The notes under the pieces: model-generated
What the model saw: only the letters and a program-made list of their open reading frames with translations
Databases searched by the model: none
What the model was told of the DNA's origin: nothing
Program-made: the position numbers and the translations under genes
Origin: Capniomyces stellatus
Lineage: Eukaryota > Kickxellomycota > Harpellomycetes > Harpellales > Legeriomycetaceae
DNA length: 64,000 nt
NCBI GenBank assembly: GCA_001661515.1
Contig: LUVW01000009.1
Span: 326,000-389,999, forward strand
Direction: 5' to 3'
Part shown: in pieces, positions 41,624-51,529 of the stretch
Layout of the letters: every line of letters starts with the position of its first letter
Numbering within the stretch: position 1 is the stretch's first letter

Positions 41624-42811
41624 TTAATATGTGCTGGATTGTCGGTCATAGTTAGCACCCCCGGCCTTCTTGAGTAACAGGAGTATTTCGCTTTCGTCAA
41701 GCTCGTTGGTTTCAGAGGCAATCAGCTCAACTGAGAAAATTCTGATTACTTTTTGAACGGACGCTTTATGGTGCTATGGTACAAGTAAACGTAGGTGTAG
41801 AGGGTAATGGGTTTTAATCAACGTACAAAAGTGTAAATATAGGCGTGAATACTACCGGATAAGTCCATTTATATCAATGCGGATACACACTGAGTAGATT
41901 TAAACATTCGACACCTACACTCATTTTGGCCTTTCGCATAACTTTGGTTTCAGGACCACACCAGCTTATGAACACAAACTTTGTTCTTTGCGAGTACTCA
42001 TCGTTAGACAGATTCATTCTAAGTAAGCCAAATAACAAATACCCCAATATCACTGAACTAAGCGATGCAAGCACTAACATCCGTTTGCGTGATATTAACA
42101 CAGTAAAGAAAATGCAGTTAAAATAGCCGGTATGTTACCTTAGATAGCCATAACAAGCGATGTTTGGTAGCAAGTGTCCCTTTAATTCGTCCAGGCCTTT
42201 CTCGCCAGAAGCTAAAACCTTAAGCTCATCCTTTTTGTCATCAACATACCCTGCAAGCATCCTAATATACAGCAGCAACAGCAGCAGTAGCAATAGAAGC
42301 AATATAAGCAACAACAGGGATTAAAACTTGTGCAATCATTCAATCATATTATTGCAGTATTTAGTTGGCTTTTTCTTTGGATTTCCGCCGCTTTTGTTTT
42401 ATATTGTTATTTATTTTTTCCGTTTTTTTACGCTATTATTAGGAGTTGAAGGACTAGCAATTACCAATCTGTAGTGGTTTTGTCTATTTTACAAATTAAC
42501 AATTCGTTTAAATGATTATCGCGTTTTGTTTACTTGAACGAGCGGTATATATGCGCTGCAGGCTGAGTGTTCGAAAAGGGTCATATACCGAATTAAACGA
42601 TTTAAATATACTCTTACCATCACGAACTAGATTGTAACATTCTTCAATTTCTGGTTTCTATTTTTGACACAGAGGTATTTTTCTTTATTGTTTTTAAAGT
42701 TCTACTTTTAACGCGATTGTGTGCTTCGCTTAATTTTTATTGACATTAAGAAAGGATTCGTTTCATCGTTTTATTTAATCTATTCTAGTCGATTACCAGT
42801 ACGATAGACAT
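41624..42811 (-). CDS. Coactosin-like ADF/cofilin-family actin-binding protein
   Basis: Coactosins bind F-actin through one ADF-H domain without severing it. Six exons: 42797-42811 (15 nt), 42619-42658, 42465-42483 (19 nt), 42139-42261, 41919-42018 and 41624-41773, giving 148 aa, the normal length. The spliced protein has P-E-I-E-E-C-Y-N-L-V-R-D-D, T-T-D-W, G-E-K-G-L-D-E-L, YSQRTKFVFISWCGPETKVM, K-A-K-M-S-H-H-K and LLKKAGGANYD. The last is the diagnostic coactosin C-terminus. The tiny exons are needed: the 19-nt exon supplies D-K-T-T-T-D-W and all phases agree. The ATG at 42811 is preceded by an in-frame purine-rich leader. Confidence 0.93.
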
Positions 42812-43202
42812 TTCTGTGTCCTTGTTCACTCGGGAGCTAACTTATCACGTGAGTCTTGGAAGGTTTCGAGTGTAAAAGCGTAGGTTTGGGATAAAAGCGA
42901 GTAAAACAACTTTGGATATATTTTTTTCTCTAGTTTCTCGAAACTCGCTCACTTTTTTGAGTTTAAAACGAGATGAAATTGTTGAATGCTTTGGGTTTTA
43001 AGGTTGTAAATAGCACAATGGCTGCATCAAGTTTCACCAGACACTATTGGGCGCTTTAATTGTGCCAATTTCTAGCAAATTATTAACGAAAAGTGGACTT
43101 ATACTTTGGTATAGCGTTTTCTTAAAACGAATGGAATTGTATTAACAGGTTTATACAAAGTATACCCCGCAAAGTCTGGTTACCAACAGAAAAAACGTGG
43201 TG
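42812..43202. other. Short intergenic region
   Basis: 391 bp between the coactosin start and the stop of the upstream minus-strand gene. No gene seen. Confidence 0.6.
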
Positions 43203-44789
43203 CTAGCAAAATGATCCGCGCCTAATAGCCACATTTCGATACTTGTGCAACAGCTCTATGCTATTGTCGTCTAGAATGTTTGAGCAAACATAAATTTTGC
43301 GGGCTTTTGGGAACCAGGGAAGAATTTCAAACAGGGTTTTGATCGATGGTTTGGAGATGCAGCTTAGCAGTATATAGTCAACATGGTTCTTTGGGATTTC
43401 TGGAGGGTAGTTATCAGTTGGGCCGTCATCCGACTCTTTCTTTGACCGAGAACCTTTTAAGGTTATTTCTAGTTGTGTTAGACGAGGAAGTAGTTTTATC
43501 AGCTTTAAAATCGATTCCGAGGAAAATTGCGCTTCAACAACTGAAAAAACCCTCAAGTTTCTGCACATCCAGTCTAGATGTCTGTCGTTTTTAAATAAAG
43601 CGTCGTCCACCCCTATTGCCACATGTCTGTTAAAGCAGCCTGTGACGATCCGCAGCTCTTGCAGATTTTCTAGATTAATCAGCAGGCGCTCAAGGCCAAC
43701 ATTGTCAAAATCCAACTTTTCGTAATTGTGGCCCCCATCGACACTTATGTTTACAAAATTTAGCCCTCTGCACGTTCTTGATATCTGGAAAGATAGTTCG
43801 TTGTTGATTGATGGCAGGCTCAGTCTGTTCAGTTGCCAAAAGGGGCTGTGGAAAAAATTCGAGAGCACGTTTCTGTCGTGGGGAAAAGCTAATACATCCA
43901 ACTTAAAGGAGTGGAGCTCGGGGAAGCTGCTGGAGTCAATAGGCAAAACAAAATCGTCGCTTTCAAGCACGGCTTGGACTAGTTTTAGACTTTTTACATG
44001 ATTGTAATGATTATCTTTTTTGAAATAGTTTCCTTTTTTTATGGTCTTACACCAAAAGATCCTGTCTACTGGTTTCAACGATGGTCTTCTTAAGGTTACA
44101 TTCTCGATTCTTTTGTTTTGAATGATGTTTCCCCAAAACTCAGCATCCACTTCAATTCTTTCTAGCTCCAACGACACAAATCGCTTAGAAAGCTCGCCAC
44201 TTGACAACAAATGCGAGTCGTTATTCATTAGGTCAAATGTGTCTACCAGCTTGACGGTTTGTACGTTCTGGTGGTTTTCAGCCAAGTGCTCGTAAAGCCC
44301 AGGAATGTCTCCAGCACCTTCCATGGCAATAGTTTTGCACTGTGGTAGATACACATCAAAGTATTGCAGTGCAACTGTTATGAATTTTATATTGTTTACT
44401 TTTTTAAAAGTGATGGTCGATGCGTTTTCCCACTTGTACTTGGTGAACTCCAGCAGCCTGTTAGTTGTCGAACTTTGGTACGGTTCGTACTTTGTGATTG
44501 ATATATTTTCCACCAAGTGTCCAAATTTCTTGTTTATTAAACAAAAACTCTCCACATTTACACTGGAAATGTCGAGATTTTCCCACAGCACCTTGTTTAC
44601 AATATTGTTCCAGGCTTTTGAAATGCATGATATTTCGATTAAAGTGTTGGGCGGTGGGTGTTTTGTCTCTATTTTAAAACGACCAAGTGCATTCTCGTTG
44701 TATATACACCTTACTATGGCTTTTTTCACCTCACTCTGGACAGTCGCCAAAGTCGGCCTAGTCCCCCGTGCGGTTTTGGGAGTTTCCAT
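43203..44789 (-). CDS. F-box/leucine-rich-repeat-like protein, single exon
   Basis: One uninterrupted frame of 528 aa from ATG 44789. Residues about 45-80 (NTLIEISCISKAWNNIV and L-W-E-N-L) look like a degenerate F-box, of the type L...S.VsK.W...v...LW. The rest is a series of 25-30-residue segments with spaced Leu/Ile (for example SLKLVQAV, LNRLSLPS, LERLLINLENLQELRI, LPRLTQLEI), consistent with divergent LRRs forming a solenoid. Such proteins often serve as SCF ubiquitin-ligase substrate receptors, but no partner is identifiable here. The lack of introns contrasts with most neighbours. The protein carries no catalytic motif and I do not recognise an orthologue. Confidence 0.7.
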   Translation of the reverse strand: METPKTARGTRPTLATVQSEVKKAIVRCIYNENALGRFKIETKHPPPNTLIEISCISKAWNNIVNKVLWENLDISSVNVESFCLINKKFGHLVENISITKYEPYQSSTTNRLLEFTKYKWENASTITFKKVNNIKFITVALQYFDVYLPQCKTIAMEGAGDIPGLYEHLAENHQNVQTVKLVDTFDLMNNDSHLLSSGELSKRFVSLELERIEVDAEFWGNIIQNKRIENVTLRRPSLKPVDRIFWCKTIKKGNYFKKDNHYNHVKSLKLVQAVLESDDFVLPIDSSSFPELHSFKLDVLAFPHDRNVLSNFFHSPFWQLNRLSLPSINNELSFQISRTCRGLNFVNISVDGGHNYEKLDFDNVGLERLLINLENLQELRIVTGCFNRHVAIGVDDALFKNDRHLDWMCRNLRVFSVVEAQFSSESILKLIKLLPRLTQLEITLKGSRSKKESDDGPTDNYPPEIPKNHVDYILLSCISKPSIKTLFEILPWFPKARKIYVCSNILDDNSIELLHKYRNVAIRRGSFC

Positions 44790-45812
44790 CGCCTATTCCA
44801 CAAGTGCTACACTCGATAATATTTCTATTGCAATTCAATCAGTTACTATAAATACAGTTATATATCAGATATACTACTCTTTTAGGTATATTCCAAGTTA
44901 GCCTTCAATATGGCTGTATTCCAGGTCAATCTTCACTATGGCTATATTCCAGACAGACTTTGCTATGGTTATATTCTAGATTGACTTTGCTGTGGTTATA
45001 TTCCAGGTTGACTTTGCTTTAACAACCGGCTTATAGATGTGTTAATAAAAGGTGTTTGGGTAATTAAAAGCAGGTGGGTCAGATTAAAGTCAAGTCTAAA
45101 AATACAGTACTAATATACATAACTGTTTAAAAGTGCTCTTGGCTTGACGTGGTCTATGGTTGAAAATGTATGTAGTTAAGTTGACATTGCTAAACTCATT
45201 AACAGAGGTAATTTATACACAAACTTGATTTTGCTTTTGCTTTTACTATTACTTTTTTTTCTTTTGCTTTGATTGATTAAATTGCAACTATCTTCATGCA
45301 CTTTACAAGTTGGCGAGTCATATCACTAACTATAGGTAAATATATCAATTTGATCACAGTTGGTTGTATTTTTATAAAATGTTTGTTTGTGGGTTTTATG
45401 TAAACAAAAGACCACCACCATTCTCACAATAAAAAATACAAAAAAAAAACACCACCACCACTCGGAGTTAAACTGGAACATCATTTTGCAACTTGATTAA
45501 TATATTGTAGAGCCAGACCAAGCTGAACATTGGCACTGTGAATTTTCATGTTTCGCCGATCAAAAAGTGAAATCGCTTTAGTAAAGACTGATCAAAGCGT
45601 CGTATTTATTTTTTTTATTGACAAAGTTGACGAGATATTGTAATTTACTCTTTTTTCTATTGTAATTGAAGTTGAGGTTAGGATTTACCAAAAAAAAAAA
45701 TTTATTGAATATTTTGGATCATTTTTATTTGTTTGCTGCGTTTTTGTGCATCTTAATTGAAAACGGGACGCAGTCAGTATATTTCCCTATTACTGTTACG
45801 TTACAAGCAAAA
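44790..45812. other. Intergenic with a 27-28-bp tandem repeat
   Basis: About 1 kb of divergent promoter DNA. It contains the repeat at 44889-45020 and long A/T runs. An open stretch at 45666-45857 has no ATG of its own before 45813, which is used by the next gene. Confidence 0.55.
44889..45020. repeat. Imperfect 27-28-bp tandem repeat, nearly five copies
   Basis: Each unit starts TATTCYAG and includes TTGACTTTGCTRTGGTTA-like sequence. The first units are 28 bp and the later ones 27 bp, with several substitutions. It lies just upstream of the F-box/LRR-like gene, so it may sit in that gene's promoter. Confidence 0.9.
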
Positions 45813-47138
45813 ATGTCCAATAGAAAGCTGCAATCGCAGGCTTTTAGTGCTAGCTAATCACTACAATTATTACAATCATGACATAATTGGCTTAACCTAA
45901 TACTAATTTCTTTCTTTTTTTACAAGATACAAACTAATATAACTATAGCAACGCTAATAAAACTAGATCAGGCAATTGATAAAGAGAATGATAGCGAATC
46001 GTCATCACGTTACTCCTCTGCCATTAGAAATCAGTCAGTAATAGTTTTGCAATTATAATCTTTTTTTTATTATTCTTGTTATTAAGAAAGGATTACTTGG
46101 TTTTGTTTTTAATTTTTTTTTCCATTGAAATTTATTATTACAAAATTTAATAAAAGTGAAAAGTTGTGCTATTATAGCAAAATAATTTGTTAGTATTATT
46201 TTTTTTTGATCTGAACACTTTTTTCAATCCGAAAATGGCCTCGTATCAAGTTAATTAAATAGTAAAAACGGTCAACTTCAACATCAAATATTCTACAAAT
46301 TTAATGAATTTCTCGTTTTTTTTGCTGTCATTTGCCACAATGAGATTTTAATAACTGCGGGTTTAGTATTTTCTTTTCTTGATGAAATGGATTTCACTGA
46401 ACTAATAATTATTACGTTTCATTTGGGCATTAACAAGATCAAAAAAAATATTATATTTTAAAAAGCAGAATGGGATGATGGCTATAAAAACAGAACCAAA
46501 AACCTTTTTTTTGTTAATCAGTGTATCCCATCTTTTAGTTTACAAAGCCTTATAGGACCAAACTTATTAAAACTATTAAAACCTAACTTTTAACCTTTTA
46601 GCTTGAAAACATCGCTACACCGTGCCATCCATACTATAAAATGTTTCTAACTAATAACAGCCAGCAGATGAACGTGCTACAAAAGCGCCGGGTTTTGGTT
46701 GTATCCAGTTCATCAACATTCCTCATTGTGGGCGCCGTTATATTCTTAATACTCATTGCAATTTACGTTTATAAAAAGCGCAGCCTTTCAAGCGAGTCAG
46801 ACGTTCAGGAAACCACACAAGATACTGAATATGTCAAGTCAGCAGAAAATGACGATTTACCGAGATACACAGAGCCAGTATTCTCATCTGTAAACGAGCT
46901 AGAGAAATTCCCAGTAGTGTTTGAAAACAATGTTGATGAGAACAATGGCGCCAACCCATTTACAATCAACGGGTGCTGCGCATTATGCAAAAACAGAGTC
47001 TTAAAAACCGATCCAACCCGCAAACTCCCATGCAATCATCTGTTCCATGTAAACTGCATTAATTACTACCTGACTCAAGAGTCCATCTTTTGTCCAATTT
47101 GTAGATGCGACTTGTTCTCCGCTCCACCATCTCAGTGA
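45813..47138 (+). CDS. Single-pass membrane RING-H2 protein (probable E3 ubiquitin ligase)
   Basis: The last exon (46602-47138) is certain. It has a hydrophobic helix (FLIVGAVIFLILIAIYVY) preceded by basic residues, an acidic middle region, and a RING-H2 domain near the C-terminus (CCALC, then PCNHLFHVNCI and FCPICRC). The zinc-ligand order is C-x2-C...C-x-H-x2-H-x2-C...C-x2-C. Upstream exons 45813-45846 and 45949-46037 keep frame and give 219 aa in total, but the first donor (GTGCTA) is weak, so the N-terminus is tentative. Without them the ATG at 46641 still gives 165 aa. Layout resembles ATL-type or TMEM-RING ligases. The substrate is unknown. Confidence 0.8.
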
Positions 47139-47781
47139 GGAGGAAAAAAGGATATTTCAGACTGCTCGATTTTGTTGGTTGTTCAACTTGAAATTGTCGA
47201 TATATAAATACAACCTCCAAAACAGTTATTCCAGTTTGTACAATGTTGTTATACATTGGTGCTACACAGTAGTGTTGTTCATTTTGTTTATGCTCTGAAG
47301 CAGCTATAGCTTTACTCTTTAATTTACCATATAGATACGTTTTAAAATAACAATACCTTAAATATAATACTCTATACTTCATCAGCGCAGTAATTAAGTG
47401 ACAATTGACTTGTGCCAAGTCGAAATTTTATTCTCGCCTTAAACTGAAATAGAAAAAAAGACGTGGAATAAAAGTTATTAAATTCTTATTTGCTTATTTT
47501 GCGATCAGTTTAATTGGTGATCCACTTGCAGTATTTTTTTTTTTCTTGTTGATTTTTTTCTTCGATTAGTTCTTGTGATTGTAAACTTGTAAATAAAATA
47601 TCAATATTTTTTTTTTTATGAAAAAGCAATAATCGCTATTAACAAATCAAGGATATAATAATTTAGCAATCCAACTCGAGTACTTAGTTGGAGTCGGCTT
47701 ACTCAAAAGTAATATAATACAAGCACAAGTACAGATACAAGTGCAGATACAAATCGAAGAATAACAATTTGTGACATTACG
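47139..47781. other. Intergenic
   Basis: 643 bp between two plus-strand genes, AT-rich. A minus open stretch at 47059-47418 mostly overlaps and mirrors the RING gene end. No gene called. Confidence 0.55.
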
Positions 47782-49436
47782 ATGGCTGAAGAAGAAAGTT
47801 CGGGACCTAGTTATGGACCAGCAAGGATGCGTCCTGAATGGGCAATGAAGCCAGAGACGCTTGTCGAAGATCTGGACAAAGTGCCCTTGTTTATGACAAG
47901 TATGCCAACTTTGGAGGAGACTGAGGACAATGTTACATTGCAAGCACTCCAATCTTTGGCATTTGATGGAACGCCTGAGGGTAAATATATATTTTTTTTC
48001 TAAAAACAAAAACAAAAACAAAAACAAAAACAAAATCAAAATCAAATCAGTGTTCAAAGATTGTGAATTTAAGAGTGTGTAAATATTGAGGATAACGTTT
48101 AAATGATTTCAATTGAAAAATAAAAACAAATGATTTTAATAGAGGTGGCTGAGAATTTTAAAGAGCAGGGTAACGATTGTTTCAAGTGTAAACAATATGT
48201 GGATGCTGTAAAGTTTTACACCCAAGGGATTGACCAGGAGTTTGAGAACGATAAGCTGCGAGAATCACTACTGGCAAATAGAGCAGCAGCAAACCTCGAG
48301 CTACGTAAGTGTTTTTAGAATATAAGGAATATAGGAAGAAAGAAAGTATACTAAAACGCAAAGGTTAAATCTGCAAACAGTTTCTGAATGATCTGAGCAA
48401 AAGTGTAGCATTGTAAAAAAATGAAAATATATGGTGAACTTTGTAGAGAATTACCGCAAAACAATCCAAGATTGCGCCAAGGTGTTGAAAATGAACAAAA
48501 GCAATGTAAAGGCACTTTTTAGAGCGGCTAAAGCTTTGTTGGCGATTGATAACTGCGGCGATTCGATTAATTGCTGTTTATTGGCACTTGAAATCGAGCC
48601 AGATAACAAAAACATTATCGACATCAGGCTAAAAGCGCTAAAACGGCAAGAAGACATTGAGAGAATCGAGACAATGAGAAAGGAGCGGTTTGAGAAAGAG
48701 CTAAAAATGTTAACTCTGGTCGATGAGGCGATTATGGTTAGTTTATTGGGCTTGGTTGCCTGTCTATTTAGCTCTTAATTTTGGTCTTCTGTTTCTTATT
48801 TTCAGCTCTCTGTTTCTTATTTTTAAACTGACTGTATTAAGATGTTGAAGGTTGTTTTAAGATACTTTTTATTTACATTGGTTTGGTGTAAAACTGTAGA
48901 CCAGAGGAATCAAAATCAAAGCCAGGGAGCTGACCGAGTCGGAAAGAAAATCAGAAAGTCCAAACTCCAAATACTCCCCACAAGGCTCAAAGAGACTACG
49001 AGCTGCTTGGGAAAACAAAGCAGGAAAGCATGTCCAAATAGACAAAGATTCGGGAAATCTTCAGTGGCCTGCATTTTTCTTATACCCAGAGTTTAAAGAG
49101 TCGGACTTTGTTGAGCAATTTGACGAGTCTGATACTCTGTACGATCAAATATCTACCATCCTGGAATATCCTCCTCCTTGGGACTGCCAAGAAGCACCCA
49201 AATACACACCGGATGCTGTGAATATCTACTTTCTCCACAGACCCAACAACGGGACCGAAGATGACGAGCTTTTAGTGAAGGTTTCGCCCAGTACAAGACT
49301 CGGGAAGGTTTTGGAGCATCCAAAGCACACAGTGGTGGATGGAATTCCCAGTTTTTTGATCCTGCCAAAAGAAGGCGAGTTTGCAAACGACTTTTTGCAA
49401 AAGTACAGGGAGCGTAGACTCAAAAACTCCAGCTAG
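47782..49436 (+). CDS. CNS1: Hsp90 co-chaperone Cns1/TTC4
   Basis: TPR co-chaperone that bridges Hsp90/Hsp70; yeast Cns1 is essential and supports translation elongation factor 2. Four exons: 47782-47980, 48143-48304, 48447-48736 and 48900-49436, giving 395 aa. The N-terminus has P-L-F-M-T-S-M-P and NVTLQALQSLAFDGTPEE as in TTC4. Three TPRs follow (FKEQGNDCFKCKQYVDAVKFY; NYRKTIQDCAKVLKMN; VKALFRAAKALLAIDNCGD), with the carboxylate-clamp Lys/Asn positions in place. The C-terminal wheel domain is intact (LQWPAFFLYPEFKESDFVEQ and VDGIPSFLILP). Several introns have A-rich repeats such as AAAAAC near 48003-48033. It converges on the next gene, with about 300 bp between stops. Confidence 0.95.
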
Positions 49437-49740
49437 GTCGCCGAGTTTCCCACTTGAATGCTATCTTGTCTTTTTCCTCTTTTCCTTTTAACTTTTGCCC
49501 CTTTTAACTACTATTCTTGTCCTCGCGAATTCTATTGGTCAAGTCTAGAGTTTCGCTCAGCTTGAAAATGTGGTTTGTTTGTGTTTTTTTTTTCTGATTG
49601 TAAATAAACAAATAACATAAAACACATCAAATATCCTTCAAAGCTAAAGCCAGAATCAAAAATAAATTAAAATACAATATTGTGATGTAAAATCAAGAAT
49701 TCTCCTTTTATCATTCTAATTTTTCTTTTCCCTTTTGCTA
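49437..49740. other. Short convergent intergenic region
   Basis: 304 bp, T-rich on the left and A-rich on the right, consistent with two opposed 3' ends. No gene. Confidence 0.65.
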
Positions 49741-50778
49741 CTATTGTAAAAAGCTACTGTCTGAGCCATGATAGCTTTGTTGGTTGGGCATGTACGACGT
49801 GTAGTTTCCTGAAGCATGCTGCATAGAGTTATCTATCTCCACACTGCCATTATAAACACTAGTGCTCTCACCGTTATTCTCCACTGGTCTTCGATTTCCT
49901 GCTTTTAGTTTCTCTTCATAGGCTGCCAACCCAGTCAACTCTTTACACAAAGCCTTTGCCATCTCTTGCAACTGCCCACTGTTTGAGAAACTATCAGCTA
50001 TTATAGTTCCGTAGTATTTGGCTACGTGGAACTGGAGCACCTTCATTGCTCCGTACATTGCTGTTATTATAATCGGAGGCTCTAGATCCAACTTTTCCAT
50101 CTATCCCCATTATTATTATTATTACTATTTCTATTACCAATCTCTTTACCACTTATATTACTAATTGTATTACTATTGCCACTACTAATTTTATTATCAC
50201 CACTGTCTTGACGCAACAAGATCACTTTGATATCCTTTAAGCTTCCGCGGCCTTTCTTATTAGCCCAATCCTTTCATTCTCTCGTAACTTTAATCGCCTT
50301 GTTCATTTTTATTTTATTTACATTTATCAACTTTGTACTTACATCATCAAATATCTCGAATGACTGGTTTATTAGCGCCTTTTCCAAGTGCGGCTCATTC
50401 AGCTCTTGATTTATTTCTTTTGTGTACATGGATAGTATTTTTGGGCGTTTGTCAGTTTACTTTTCATTATTACAGCTCAGTACACTATGCTATTTCTCTT
50501 TCTATTATTCATTGCATTACCTTTAAATAAGACCTCTCGCATCGGTCCATTTATTTCAATCAGCATCAATCCATCTACCCTAAAGTTGATAACATTGTAT
50601 TTCGTTTTGTTGAGATTTATGAGTTTTCTTTTCCAAAAATAATTGAGTGCATTCTTCCCAACACCCTCAATCCCAGTGCAGTGTTTGTCATTCTGCGTTT
50701 AGTCAAATTTAGAGTGCTATAGACTTACAACGTCATCGAGTCTTTGAGGTAATTAGTAAACGCCAGTTCATCAGTCAT
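49741..50778 (-). CDS. Unrecognised multi-exon protein
   Basis: I do not recognise the family. Probable exons: 50729-50778 (MTDELAFTNYLKDSM...), about 50530-50690, about 50350-50423 and 49741-50100. Exons 2 to 4 join in frame: GPMREVLFKEINQELNEPHL, QSFEIFDDMEKLDLEPPIII and VLQFHVAKYYGTIIADSF. The join of exon 1 to exon 2 is off by one with the visible donor (GTAAGT at 50728) and acceptor (ACGCAG), so either the true first exon is elsewhere or there is a base error. The protein is alpha-helical, soluble and about 240 aa, with a Ser/Asn/Tyr-rich tail. The intron before the last exon is an (AAT/AGT)n-rich stretch. Strong non-random amino-acid patterning argues for a real gene. Confidence 0.6.
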
Positions 50779-51529
50779 TATCGATTGTGTGCTTACGCTA
50801 GTATTATTTTTATTATTGTATATCACAGGATGTGATTGTCGAACGAATTTGCATTTATTCAAGTATTTGGAAAGGGAATGCTGTTTTATTTAAGCATGTT
50901 CAAGAGAAAAGAAATTAGAAAATTTTAGAAAATTGGGTCAGAAGATAGAAAATTAATTTCAGTAAATAAAACAAACACTTTACATTTATTAATGTTCATA
51001 TTAATAGATTTCAAAAAAATGAAAATAAAATAATAACGATAATAATAGTCGTGGTGCTAAACAAGGTAACCAGACTAAATAGCTCAAGAATAATTCCCGG
51101 AAATTAGTAAATTTAATCTGTGTCGATTAATTTCTTTATTATTGACTTTGTGTCGATTAATTTTAATGCAAAATAGAGTTTATTTATCTATCCAATCGAA
51201 CTGCAGACCCAAGGCGCAATCCAAAAAAAGCAATCAATTTAGCCATGTTAGCCTGTCCCAAACATGGGAAATGTAATGTAGACAAGAAATCGGTGCTCAG
51301 TAGACTATAAGTATATGTATACATACAAGTTGATGTTTTGCTTAACAACACAACTGGTCACAATAGTTGTCAACCATTAACCGCCAACAGTTAACCGTCA
51401 ACCATCAGCCATCAAAAAGTCAAGTAGTTTTGGTTATATCAATATAATTAGGGATAGAAAGAAAGTAGAAGGAGAATAAAACATCATGATAAAGAAATTG
51501 GATAATGACAAACTGAACTATCACGACTA
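50779..51529. other. Intergenic
   Basis: 751 bp, AT-rich. It includes short GTCAACCAT/GTTAACC-like repeats near 51367-51413. No gene seen. Confidence 0.55.
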
